From: an uncultured Methanospirillum sp.
Lineage (GTDB): Archaea > Halobacteriota > Methanomicrobia > Methanomicrobiales > Methanospirillaceae
Assembly (NCBI RefSeq): GCF_963668475.1
Contig: NZ_OY764544.1
Span: 62,001-126,000 of the forward strand
DNA: 64,000 nt
Reading direction: 5' to 3'
Below are positions 35,995 to 44,075 of this stretch, piece by piece. The first letter of the stretch is position 1. Every line of letters begins with the position of its first letter. A program made the position numbers and the translations under genes. The notes beneath the pieces were generated by a model, which ran no database searches, had not been told where the DNA came from, and worked only from the letters and a program-made list of their open reading frames with translations.

Positions 35995-37808
35995 ACCCAC
36001 CCCCTGAGCATATAGAGATTATAGATAAGATGAACAGTTGTTGCAAGAGCCAGTCCGAATGGTAATGCCTTGGGTCCCTTGTACAGGACCGAGGCTCCGG
36101 TGATACAGACTCCTGCCATATGGAGCAGGAACGGCATCCAGAGCATACCGATACTCAGAAACAGGGCTGCCCCGAATACAGAGTCTGATATCTGTGAGAT
36201 GGTGACAAATAGCAGCAATTTTTCTCCGAATAAAAATCCCAGTGCGATGAGGGCAGAGGCTATTACCAGTATACGGGCATTCAGAAACCCTGGCATCGCT
36301 GTTATCAATGCAATGATACCTGCTCCTTTTGCCATCTCTTCGGTCCAGGCTGCAAGCAGCATGATCAAAATCAGTGAGAAGGGCATCGGGAGGTTGAAGA
36401 AGAGTACCAGGTACATCATCTGTGCCATGAGGACGAAGGGTATACTGATCAGGCCGATGAGAAAAAGGGAGAACCACCAGTGACGCGGCTGCACTAGTCC
36501 GGCAAGGTAGAGTCTGATTTTTGATATCATACCGGACTCTGTAAAGAGCTGCTCCTCCCTGAAGTTCCTGATACATATGAGAAAGAGGATGAGACTTGTC
36601 AGGTAGTACAGAGAGGTTGCGTACAGGTAATCCATCAGTGTGTACCCTGTTCCCTGCAGCACGTACACAACAAGAGTGACCGGAGAGAGAAGGCTCACAA
36701 TATGGACATTTGCAAACAGGCTCGGGAAGAAGAGATAGGATGTGGCGATGGTCGAGAAGAAGATCGAGATAAACGAGAGTTCTTTATAACTGCGTGCCAC
36801 CATCCCGATGAAGAGGGCAAATGCAAGGAAGAAGAGAATTACCGGGATGAGCGGCAGGATGGCCATGATGTCTGCCTGTACTGCAAGCAGGATTGCAGAG
36901 GCCAGCAACACCATGCCGATAGCATAAGGCAGCATCTTTCCGAATATGAGGACTGCCGGTTTTATCGGTGCAGCGACAAGCGCTTCTCCCTGCCTGAGGG
37001 TCCTCTCGTTCATGATACTCATCATGAAGAACTGGGATGTGAAGTAGAGCGGAAAGATAAAGACAAAGATGAAGATGATGGTGTCGAACGGGAGGGGCGG
37101 AGAGAGCAGGGAGGGAACTTTGTATGGTATCTGGGTTGAGTCACTTTTTGAAAAAATCCCTGTGTACCTGCTCACCTGCTCCTGGTCTTTGCTCATCTGG
37201 TTGGCGAGAGTCAACCTAAGGTCTTCAGAGTCTGCGGGAACAGATAAGATAGGAGGAGCCACATCCTCTACCGGGAGATCAGGTTCAGGAGGCTCATCCT
37301 GTGCCTGCCCGGGAACACCTATCTGCTGGCCGCTCTGGGTTGCGAGAAAGTTCAGTTCGCTCGGTACATACTCGTTCTGAATCCAGAGAGGATACGCAGC
37401 GAAGAGATCATCCTGCTGCTGATATATCCTGTCAGAGTAGGCCTGATAATCGCGTTCAAAACTCTTCTGTGCAGCTCTGCCTTTCTCTCCTGATGATCGC
37501 AAAATTGTGCCGGTCTGGATCTTGAGATCAAGGCCGATGTTCTGCGGGGTGACTCCCTGAAACCTGCTTGTATCATGTACCGTGTACCTGGGATCTCCTC
37601 CGATGATCTCAAGGTATGCCGGACTGTCAATTCCGATCCGGTACAGTCCGTCCTGCAGATGCATCCCGTGTTGTGCAGTAAATCCACTCACCAGGACCAG
37701 AAGAATCACGAGTATCACCGATATCGGGAGCAGATCCCTGCTCATCGTGGTGAAGAAACGTCTGACCTCCCAGCATGAGAGAGTTACGAGCTGATGCAGC
37801 ATCTGCAT
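35988..37808 (-). CDS. ABC-2 permease fused to a PrsW-like intramembrane protease domain
   Basis: It encodes about 606 residues from the ATG at 37808; a TTG at 37841 is also open. Residues 1-430 are an ABC-2 permease like its neighbour: TM1, a large external loop and a 'ERTLRQGEALVAAPI' loop, then helices. The last about 150 residues form a separate multi-helix domain with 'WTEEMAKGAG' (EE about 490-491), 'LGFLFGEK' (Glu about 529), 'LLHMAG' (His about 563) and 'TVHLIYNL' (His about 593). That order matches the four conserved motifs of the PrsW/M82 and related CPBP proteases. Fusion with a transporter is unusual. It might process an exported substrate, or be structural only. Confidence 0.8.
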   Translation of the reverse strand: MQMLHQLVTLSCWEVRRFFTTMSRDLLPISVILVILLVLVSGFTAQHGMHLQDGLYRIGIDSPAYLEIIGGDPRYTVHDTSRFQGVTPQNIGLDLKIQTGTILRSSGEKGRAAQKSFERDYQAYSDRIYQQQDDLFAAYPLWIQNEYVPSELNFLATQSGQQIGVPGQAQDEPPEPDLPVEDVAPPILSVPADSEDLRLTLANQMSKDQEQVSRYTGIFSKSDSTQIPYKVPSLLSPPLPFDTIIFIFVFIFPLYFTSQFFMMSIMNERTLRQGEALVAAPIKPAVLIFGKMLPYAIGMVLLASAILLAVQADIMAILPLIPVILFFLAFALFIGMVARSYKELSFISIFFSTIATSYLFFPSLFANVHIVSLLSPVTLVVYVLQGTGYTLMDYLYATSLYYLTSLILFLICIRNFREEQLFTESGMISKIRLYLAGLVQPRHWWFSLFLIGLISIPFVLMAQMMYLVLFFNLPMPFSLILIMLLAAWTEEMAKGAGIIALITAMPGFLNARILVIASALIALGFLFGEKLLLFVTISQISDSVFGAALFLSIGMLWMPFLLHMAGVCITGASVLYKGPKALPFGLALATTVHLIYNLYMLRGWVW

Positions 37809-37841
37809 AGTGGTGAGTGATTGAACGCCCCGATATATCAA

Positions 37842-37899
37842 TCATCAGTCAGAGTGGTCGTGTATCTTTTATGGTATGCAGGGTACAGGAGAAAGAAGC
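37842..37899. promoter_or_regulatory. Divergent promoter region of the ABC-2 exporter
   Basis: Only about 90 bp separate the permease ATG (37808) and the ATPase ATG (37900). CGATATATCAATC at about 37831-37843 and TATCTTTTATGG at about 37862-37874 are A/T-rich and could be opposed TATA elements. CAGGAGA at about 37886-37892 is the ribosome-binding site of the ATPase. Confidence 0.35.
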
Positions 37900-38787
37900 A
37901 TGATCGAGGCGTCACATCTCTCCAGGAGATACGGTGAGGTTACTGTTCTTCATGATGTATCCTTCACCTGTGCAGAGGGGCAGATCCTGGGAATTATCGG
38001 GCACAATGGAGCAGGTAAGACTACCCTGCTTAAGATCCTGTCTGGCCTGATAATGCCGGATTCGGGGAGCCTCACCATTGGCGGGGTTGATGTTCTTGCA
38101 GATCCCATGCAGATCAAGTGTCAGCTCGGGTATCTGCCTGAAGAGTCACGCCTGTATGAGACGATGCTGGTTCCTGATTATCTCCGTTTTTTTGGTGAGA
38201 TCTACGGACTTGACCGGGTAACCATCGACGCCAGAGCAGGGATATTGCTTACCCAGTTGTCATTAAATCCTGATGGCAAACGGATCGGCAATCTCTCCAA
38301 GGGAATGAAACGCAAGGTTGCGATCGCCCGGACACTTATCCATGATCCTGCCATCCTCATCTATGATGAACCAGGATCAGGTCTTGACCCGATGACCAGT
38401 CGGTTCATAATAGAATATCTGAAAGAACTGCGCAAGCAGGGGAAGACGATCATCCTCTCTGCCCACAACCTCAATCAGGTTGAGGAGATATGCGACATGG
38501 TGATGATATTAAAACGGGGAGATGTGGTTATCAGGGGAACAATGCCTGAGCTCCGTGAGCAGTTCGGTTCTATCAGATATGAAGTCTGGTATCTCCTTCC
38601 TGACGAAAGTTCCATGATACTACCTGAAGGAACTGAAAAGAGTGGAAATCTCTGGGTGTCAACGGTTCGATCAGTTCCAGATCTCAATGTCCTGACCTCG
38701 GAGATCACCGGACATGACGGTGTCGTCCAACGTATCGAGTCCAAGTATCCATCCCTTGAAGAGATATTGATGAAGATCGGAAAATAG
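37900..38787 (+). CDS. ABC transporter ATPase of the ABC-2 exporter
   Basis: It encodes 295 residues from the ATG at 37900, with CAGGAGA about 8 bp upstream; an ATG at 37876 lacks one. Walker A is GHNGAGKTT, the Q-loop is near 'LGYLPEESRLYETM', the signature is 'NLSKGMKRKVAIARTL', Walker B is 'ILIYDEPGSGLDP' and the H-loop is 'SAHNLNQVEEI'. The C-terminal 80 residues are a small added domain of drug/sodium-exporter ATPases. It energises the two permeases transcribed the other way. Substrate unknown. Confidence 0.93.
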   Translation: MIEASHLSRRYGEVTVLHDVSFTCAEGQILGIIGHNGAGKTTLLKILSGLIMPDSGSLTIGGVDVLADPMQIKCQLGYLPEESRLYETMLVPDYLRFFGEIYGLDRVTIDARAGILLTQLSLNPDGKRIGNLSKGMKRKVAIARTLIHDPAILIYDEPGSGLDPMTSRFIIEYLKELRKQGKTIILSAHNLNQVEEICDMVMILKRGDVVIRGTMPELREQFGSIRYEVWYLLPDESSMILPEGTEKSGNLWVSTVRSVPDLNVLTSEITGHDGVVQRIESKYPSLEEILMKIGK

Positions 38788-38853
38788 GAAGAAAAATTAG
38801 GTTATCAAAAAGTCCTTTGCGGATATTTTTTACAAAAAGAGGTTACCTGGAGT

Positions 38854-39765
38854 TTATTTTTTCTCGTATATTTTCACAGCATCTTCAACCGATGCATCCT
38901 GCACCGTGATTGCGTAGATGGCATTACACATCCGTACAGCTTCATCGAGGCTTTTCTGGTGAATGTTGCGACCTGTTGCGTTTCCTGCACATCCGCCGAT
39001 ATGGATCTGTTCCCAGAGTTGCTTCAGGAATATTTCTCCATCAACGCTGGAACCTCCTGCGCAGACAACCCTGGTTCTTCCCGCTGCCATTGTTGCCTCT
39101 TTCATCAGTTCGACAGATGAGGCCCCCTCTTTCTTTGGTGGGTTGACCTTGACAAAATCAGAACCCAGGCATGCTGCAACTCCCGCTGCCCCTGCGATCA
39201 GGTGCGGATCCTTCTCATCCTTGACTGCCTTTCCTCTGGGGTATATCCAGAGTACAGTGACAAGACCGTTCTGGTGTGCTTCAAAGACTGCATTTGCAGC
39301 TGCCGTAAGCATCTCTGTTTCAGCCTCAGATCCAAGATATATTGTGTATCCGATTCCGACGATCTTCAGACCGCTGGTTTTTCTGAATCTGACCACCTGC
39401 TCAATAGTGGTCAAAAGGCCTGATGATGGCTCCTGCTGAGAAGTTCCGACAAGGTTTGTCTTTGAGTTCAGTTTTACAAGATATGGAACATCGGGATAGT
39501 CTGCCCCATATCGCGCAATGAGACCGAGCTGGGTGGCAAAACATCCGATCTTTGCTTTTGCAGCAATACGGAAGAGGTGCTCGGGATCGTTGTCGTCCTC
39601 GTGAATCCCCTCACCATAAAAGTCTGCGTTCAGGTGTTCAATCTTCTGATCCCCGGCAAAGAGCATGAGCCTGCCTGTATCATGAGTAATAGTTTTAAAA
39701 TTGCTGGTATAGGTTTTCTGTTGATCTTTTGGTACATCCAGAGGTACAGAAACGGATTTACTCAT
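38854..39765 (-). CDS. Archaeal class I (DhnA-type) fructose-bisphosphate aldolase
   Basis: It encodes 303 residues. The family blocks are 'GRLMLFAGDQKIEHLN' (about 31-46), 'VLWIYPRGKAVKDEKDPHLIAGAA' (about 171-194) and 'LGSDFVKVNPPKK', with K206 the expected Schiff-base lysine. Then come 'VVCAGGSS' and 'GGCAGNATGRNIHQ', the phosphate-binding loop. It would interconvert fructose-1,6-bisphosphate and triose phosphates for gluconeogenesis. A related branch (ADH synthase, in aromatic synthesis) shares the fold; length and motifs favour aldolase. It is a single gene. Confidence 0.85.
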   Translation of the reverse strand: MSKSVSVPLDVPKDQQKTYTSNFKTITHDTGRLMLFAGDQKIEHLNADFYGEGIHEDDNDPEHLFRIAAKAKIGCFATQLGLIARYGADYPDVPYLVKLNSKTNLVGTSQQEPSSGLLTTIEQVVRFRKTSGLKIVGIGYTIYLGSEAETEMLTAAANAVFEAHQNGLVTVLWIYPRGKAVKDEKDPHLIAGAAGVAACLGSDFVKVNPPKKEGASSVELMKEATMAAGRTRVVCAGGSSVDGEIFLKQLWEQIHIGGCAGNATGRNIHQKSLDEAVRMCNAIYAITVQDASVEDAVKIYEKK

Positions 39766-39884
39766 GCAATCTCACTCACAGTTGATGCAGATAAATTTTC
39801 CCAAACGTTATGGCTTGACACGGTTCTCAAAAGAGAAGATGTTTAAATTCGAATCGTGTCAGGTCGAAGGCATATTGGCTTTAT

Positions 39885-40127
39885 TTACCTGACCTGAATC
39901 ACTTTCTCTTCGCTGTTTCGCAGACGGGTCCGCATCCAGGTGACAGCATCCATCCGGTTCTTGAAGGCTGCAATATTTATCTGCTCCCCATCTTTCATCA
40001 GAGCTTTCAGTACAGCCTTCTCCACGATAACCTGACCCTTTACCTCCCGGGTCATCTCCACAACCTGGAATTTTGCTATAAAATCCAGGTTAAGCAGTTG
40101 CGATCCGGTATCCAACCATTTGGGCAT
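39885..40127 (-). CDS. Small conserved-looking protein of unknown function
   Basis: It encodes 80 residues from the ATG at 40127 ('MPKWLDTGSQLLNLDFIAKFQVVEMTREVKGQVIVEKAV'). A longer frame to 40262 overlaps the upstream gene in another frame and is rejected. A basic middle with 'GEQINIAAFKNRMDAVTWMRTRL' suggests an alpha/beta domain. No family recognised. It lies 46 bp after the next gene on the same strand and is probably co-transcribed. Confidence 0.55.
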   Translation of the reverse strand: MPKWLDTGSQLLNLDFIAKFQVVEMTREVKGQVIVEKAVLKALMKDGEQINIAAFKNRMDAVTWMRTRLRNSEEKVIQVR

Positions 40128-40173
40128 GTATGTATTATGAAAGCCTGCAGACCGCAGTTCGCATTGTGTTATT

Positions 40174-40473
40174 TCACTCTTTGCGCTTCTGATCGAGAAC
40201 CCCGGAGATGTATTCGGTTGCCTTTCTGGCTGTCTCCTCAAGCGTTCCCATGATCTCTGCACCTGCCTGATCCATACTTCTGCCGATATGTTTCCGGCCT
40301 TCCTCTGTGGTCAGCAGGTCACGACCCACAGCAAGGAGATCATCAAGGCCTCTCCCAAATGAAGCCTTTGCTACTGCCAGTCTTTCGGTGAGATCATCCC
40401 CTGATACAGAAGCAGATGCCTGCCCGGAAGGTTCTTCCACCCATCGCCCCTTCTCAAAACGGCCCCCCATCAT
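40174..40473 (-). CDS. Small helical protein of unknown function
   Basis: It encodes 99 residues. It is almost entirely helical by composition ('LTERLAVAKASFGRGLDDLLAVGRDLLTTEEGRKHIG', 'GAEIMGTLEETARKATEYISGVL'), ends in a basic tail and lacks membrane segments. It looks like small coiled-coil proteins that accompany membranes or gas-vesicle-like assemblies, but no family is recognised. It is probably in an operon with the 80-residue gene. Confidence 0.6.
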   Translation of the reverse strand: MMGGRFEKGRWVEEPSGQASASVSGDDLTERLAVAKASFGRGLDDLLAVGRDLLTTEEGRKHIGRSMDQAGAEIMGTLEETARKATEYISGVLDQKRKE

Positions 40474-40662
40474 TATGTAGTATTCTTTTCTTCATGGATT
40501 TATCAACTCTTTTGTTTCTCCTCCGGGATCTGGTGGCCTGTTGCGCACCCGCGGTCAGAGAACCATAACCTCAATAATTATATAAATGGCTTCTTCCTGC
40601 TCATGATGAGCAGATCTTCTCCTGAACGGTATTTGATATTATATAAGGAATGATATTACTCA

Positions 40663-42057
40663 ATGAACACCCTGCTGATATTTTTTATCATCATCATCCT
40701 GATCTCTGTGATTGGGATAAAATTCCGTGTACCTCCATTTATCACCCTTGTTGGTGGTGCGGTGGCATTCGGGTTTGCAGTCGGGGGTGATCCGGATGCG
40801 GTGTTTACCCAGGTTGCAATGGGTTGTGCCAGTGTTTTTAATAGTCTGGGTATTCCGATTCTTGCCGGTTCAGTCATTGCAAAATACCTTGTTGAACAGG
40901 GATACATTCAGCAGATTGTATCTGATATACGGAAAGTACTGAAAAGCCCGTTGTCACTCTCAGGGTTTGCCGGATATATTATTGGAATCCCATCAACATG
41001 CCCAATCACTGCTTTTATGATCCTCTCTCCCGTGCTCTCCCATCTTGCACCTGATAAGAGGCGCCAGAACAGCCTTATGTATCTGGTAGCTCTTGGGAGT
41101 GCACTTGGGGTTGCCTTTGTGTATCCAACCCCGGTGACGTTCCCTCTCTTTGATACATTCGGGCCAAAACATCTGTCTCCGCTGACTTTTGATATGGTCA
41201 CAATCACGCTCTCGGTATTTTTCCTGGTCCTGTTTATCTGGTGGACAAGATGGAGAACCCCGAAAGCTACTGAAGAAATGTCTGCGGTGCAGAACAACCA
41301 TGAAACACCTTATGCATCCGGAGAAACGTCCGAAACTGCTGGGGTAACCAATTCTGAAGGTGCTGAATGGGGGCTTGAAGGAAGTGGGTATTCTGATCAA
41401 CAGCACCTGCAGCCTGGATGTGAGACTGATTCGGGTCTCTGTAGTGGAAGATTCCACCCCAAGGCATGGGCACCGTTTATGGTAATCTTTGCTGCGATCC
41501 CGGTTGGTCTATTCCTTCTCCATCTCTCGCACTTCACGCTGGTTCAGTTCATCATGTTTGCAGGGATGATAACAGCGGTGATGGTAGCTCTTCCTGAAAA
41601 CAGGTGGACCGGATTTGTGTCAGGAGCAAAGCATGCAGGAGTTGTAATCTTTGATATCTGTGGGGCCGGAGCACTCGGATATGTGATAACGCAGAGCACC
41701 TTTGCCCAGGATTCACTGCAAGTATTAGCTAGCCATGTACCCCTGATTCTAATCCCGTTTATTATGGCTGCTCTTATCCAGACTGCACAGGGGTCGCGTA
41801 TCGTTACCTCAATACTTACCGCGCAGATAATTGCAACCACTGGTATTCCTCCGATGATGAACCCGCTGGCACTCTTCCTGATGATCATCGCCGGTGCAGG
41901 GGTCATCTGTTTTGTAACAGATCCATACTTCTGGCTGCTTCACCGGACAACCGGGGATGATGTGAAGACCGTCTTCAAGAGATATACCGTTCCCCAGGCG
42001 GTCTTCGGGATCTGTACATACATGGTTGCGTTTGCGATTCAGTACTTCTATTCCTGA
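40663..42057 (+). CDS. GntP-like multi-pass permease
   Basis: It encodes 464 residues. About 12 hydrophobic segments are seen, starting 'LLIFFIIIILISVIGIKFRVPPFITLVGGAVAFGFAVG'. The glycine/proline-rich 'SVIAKYLVEQGYIQQI' and 'GFAGYIIGIPSTCPITAFMILSPVL' resemble the gluconate/anion GntP and DUF401 permease groups. A charged cytosolic loop (about 200-265) splits the two halves. It would move an organic acid or anion with protons. The substrate cannot be read from sequence. It stands alone between minus-strand genes. Confidence 0.75.
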   Translation: MNTLLIFFIIIILISVIGIKFRVPPFITLVGGAVAFGFAVGGDPDAVFTQVAMGCASVFNSLGIPILAGSVIAKYLVEQGYIQQIVSDIRKVLKSPLSLSGFAGYIIGIPSTCPITAFMILSPVLSHLAPDKRRQNSLMYLVALGSALGVAFVYPTPVTFPLFDTFGPKHLSPLTFDMVTITLSVFFLVLFIWWTRWRTPKATEEMSAVQNNHETPYASGETSETAGVTNSEGAEWGLEGSGYSDQQHLQPGCETDSGLCSGRFHPKAWAPFMVIFAAIPVGLFLLHLSHFTLVQFIMFAGMITAVMVALPENRWTGFVSGAKHAGVVIFDICGAGALGYVITQSTFAQDSLQVLASHVPLILIPFIMAALIQTAQGSRIVTSILTAQIIATTGIPPMMNPLALFLMIIAGAGVICFVTDPYFWLLHRTTGDDVKTVFKRYTVPQAVFGICTYMVAFAIQYFYS

Positions 42058-42083
42058 TTTTTTTTGGAAGGATAGCGGTTTTT

Positions 42084-43160
42084 TTATTCTGAAAAAAACT
42101 GTTCCAGTGTACACTGCTTCGGATCATGGTACACAAGGCCGGAGAGCCTGATCCCAATCAGCCGTACCGGCTTTCCGGTCCAGAACTCTTCTGTCAAAGA
42201 CCTAACTGCTTTTTTTATCACCATAAGATTGTTATCAGCATGTGGCAGTGAGACTGATCTGGTGCAGGTGATAAACCCGGTGTACCGTATACGAATTCCG
42301 ACAGTTCTCGTCCTGGCATGTGCCTTGAGAAGTTCGGCATGAAGTGAACATGCAAGAGTCTCAAGAGTTTCTGATATCAGGTCAGGATCATCGGTATCCT
42401 CTGCAAAGGTTGTCTCCCTTCCGATAGACTGACGCGGCCCCTGATCTTTGAGTCCGAATGTATCGAGGCCTGATGCGATCTCCCGAACCCGTACTGCCCA
42501 TCCCCCGAATATCTCCTGAAGGATCTGAATATCGGCTTCTGCCAGATCGCGGAATGTGGTCATTCCCTGAGATTCAAGATGTGCAAATGACTTTCGGCCT
42601 ATCCCTGGTATCTTTGCAACCGAAAGGGGAAGGATAACCTGTTTCAGTTCTTCAGGTTGAATGACGGTCAGTCCGTCAGGTTTCTGCAGGTCTGATGCTA
42701 TCTTCGCGTATGACCGGGCCGGTGCGATACCTATTGAACAACCCAGCCCCTCACGTTCCCGCAGGACATTTTTTATGTTCCTTGCCTTCTCTTCAGCCAG
42801 ATCATAAGAACCACAGTCAGAAAAGTCAAGATACGCCTCATCGATGCTCACCTGCTCGAGGCGAGGGGTACACTCCTGCAGGATCTCCATAATCCTGGCT
42901 GAAACAATACTGTATTTTCCACTTGGGCGGATGTATACCGCATGGGGGCAAAGGTGCCATGCCTGTGATATCGGCATACCCGAGTGGAGTCCGTATCGTC
43001 GTGCTTCATACGAACATGTACTGATGACTCCGCGACCTCTTCCTTCCTGAGGATCAGACCCGACTACAACCGGTTTGCCAGCCAGAGAGGGATCATCGCG
43101 AACCTCAACTGAGGCATAGAATGAGTCCATGTCAAGATGGGCGATGATCTGATTATGCAT
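42084..43160 (-). CDS. dinB: Y-family DNA polymerase IV
   Basis: It encodes 358 residues, typical for archaeal Dpo4. 'IAHLDMDSFYASVEVRDDPSLAGKPVVVG' holds the first metal Asp and steric-gate area, 'VSIDEAYLDFSDC' the second acidic pair, and 'VAKIPGIGRKSFAHLESQGM' the HhH thumb. The little-finger domain is at about 235-350, ending 'CTLEQFFSE'-like, which could be a PCNA-binding tail. It copies past damaged bases. Single gene. Confidence 0.95.
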   Translation of the reverse strand: MHNQIIAHLDMDSFYASVEVRDDPSLAGKPVVVGSDPQEGRGRGVISTCSYEARRYGLHSGMPISQAWHLCPHAVYIRPSGKYSIVSARIMEILQECTPRLEQVSIDEAYLDFSDCGSYDLAEEKARNIKNVLREREGLGCSIGIAPARSYAKIASDLQKPDGLTVIQPEELKQVILPLSVAKIPGIGRKSFAHLESQGMTTFRDLAEADIQILQEIFGGWAVRVREIASGLDTFGLKDQGPRQSIGRETTFAEDTDDPDLISETLETLACSLHAELLKAHARTRTVGIRIRYTGFITCTRSVSLPHADNNLMVIKKAVRSLTEEFWTGKPVRLIGIRLSGLVYHDPKQCTLEQFFSE

Positions 43161-43653
43161 GAGGTTGTCTGATCATATCACCGGGCGATACCCGATTATC
43201 TTTCCGGCAGAAATTCAGTGATCACCCATCATGATTTCTGGAAGATTTCTTTCTGGCGAAAATGATCCCATTATTAAAATTCGCATCAGAATGCATGAAG
43301 TGCTGTTTCTATTACGTTAACACTTTATTTTTATATATTAATAAAATTAGGAAATACTTTCGCCCTGTTTCTTAAAGGTTCATATGTCACTCTGGATGAG
43401 ATATATGTGTGCAACGCCACAGGCCGGGCGCACACGTCACCAGAATCAGCACTCCAAACCCCCCCCACGAAATATTTCTGATCCATCCTGAACCCGGCTG
43501 CAGGCTGCACACAAAACCCCCCTTCTTTTCTTGATACATTCTTACCCGATGTAGCATTAGTATCAGATTACCTCTTCAGCATTCAGAGCAAACATGTATT
43601 AAATCGCTTTGTTAAGGCTTCGTTTTAATAACCAGTTAATGCAGGTGACTATT
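43161..43653. other. 490-bp gap holding a strong TATA box and a candidate structured RNA
   Basis: This is the longest gene-free gap in the middle of the window. TTTATATATTAATAAA at about 43330-43345 is a strong archaeal TATA element on the plus strand. GC-richer sequence with nested inverted repeats follows (entered separately). C8 and C6 runs occur at about 43459-43466 and 43517-43522. No open frame of worth was seen on either strand. The promoter of the 43654 gene probably lies near 43620-43630. Confidence 0.5.
43391..43522 (+). ncRNA. Candidate structured RNA with two alternative stems
   Basis: GTGTGC (43407-43412) can pair with GCACAC (43430-43435), enclosed by TCTGG (43391-43395) and CCAGA (43440-43444). 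The same left arm extended by one base, GTGTGCA (43407-43413), also pairs with TGCACAC (43506-43512), and adjacent GCC (43416-43418) pairs with GGC (43503-43505). The two folds exclude each other. A TATA box about 60 bp upstream and a pyrimidine run (43516-43532) after it could bound a transcript. No known family was recognised; it could be a leader or an independent RNA. Confidence 0.3.
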
Positions 43654-44010
43654 ATGGAACAGGCAGAACATTCCGGGTGTGCCCCGGACAAATGTGAATC
43701 ATGTACCGGTTGCGGTGGCAGTATTGAGTCGATCACTCTCAAGGTTGAATGGCGTCACAAGGATACTCCTGAAGAGAAGGTGCACGAAATTGAGGAGATC
43801 ATTTATGCACTTGCAAGGGACCTTGCAGTCTCCGGAGTTGAACTGGTCTTCTTCAACAATACATTCAGTCCCGAAATTGTATCAGGCTCATCTGAATTTT
43901 TTATCAATACAAAGCCTCTTGCAAGTCTTACCCCTGTATCTGCTGACACACCAGTTTCAAGGGAAGTACTCAGGAAAGGGATCTTTCAGGCTCTTCTTCA
44001 GAATATCTGA
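43654..44010 (+). CDS. Cysteine-rich N-terminus, DUF2703-like protein
   Basis: It encodes 118 residues from the ATG at 43654, preceded by AGGTGA; the ATG at 43609 has no such site. The N-terminus has a compact Cys set 'CAPDKCESCTGCGG' (four Cys in 14 residues plus one before), able to bind zinc or an Fe-S cluster. The body 'IESITLKVEWRHKDTPEEKVHEIEEIIYALARDLAVSGVELVFF' is alpha/beta and DUF2703-like. It might be a metal- or redox-binding adaptor. The acyl-CoA synthetase follows 65 bp later. Confidence 0.65.
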   Translation: MEQAEHSGCAPDKCESCTGCGGSIESITLKVEWRHKDTPEEKVHEIEEIIYALARDLAVSGVELVFFNNTFSPEIVSGSSEFFINTKPLASLTPVSADTPVSREVLRKGIFQALLQNI

Positions 44011-44075
44011 ACCTCTGTTTTTCACAACGCTTATCTGATCGGGTTGCCTATGGAGAGACATACGCAGGAGATATT

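Noticed and set aside
39885..40262. Long start of the 80-residue gene
   Set aside because: The extra 45 residues overlap the upstream gene in another frame and look out of place; the ATG at 40127 is preferred.
43456..43525. C8 and C6 runs as a CRISPR-like or repeat element
   Set aside because: Only two short homopolymer runs without a repeat unit or spacers.
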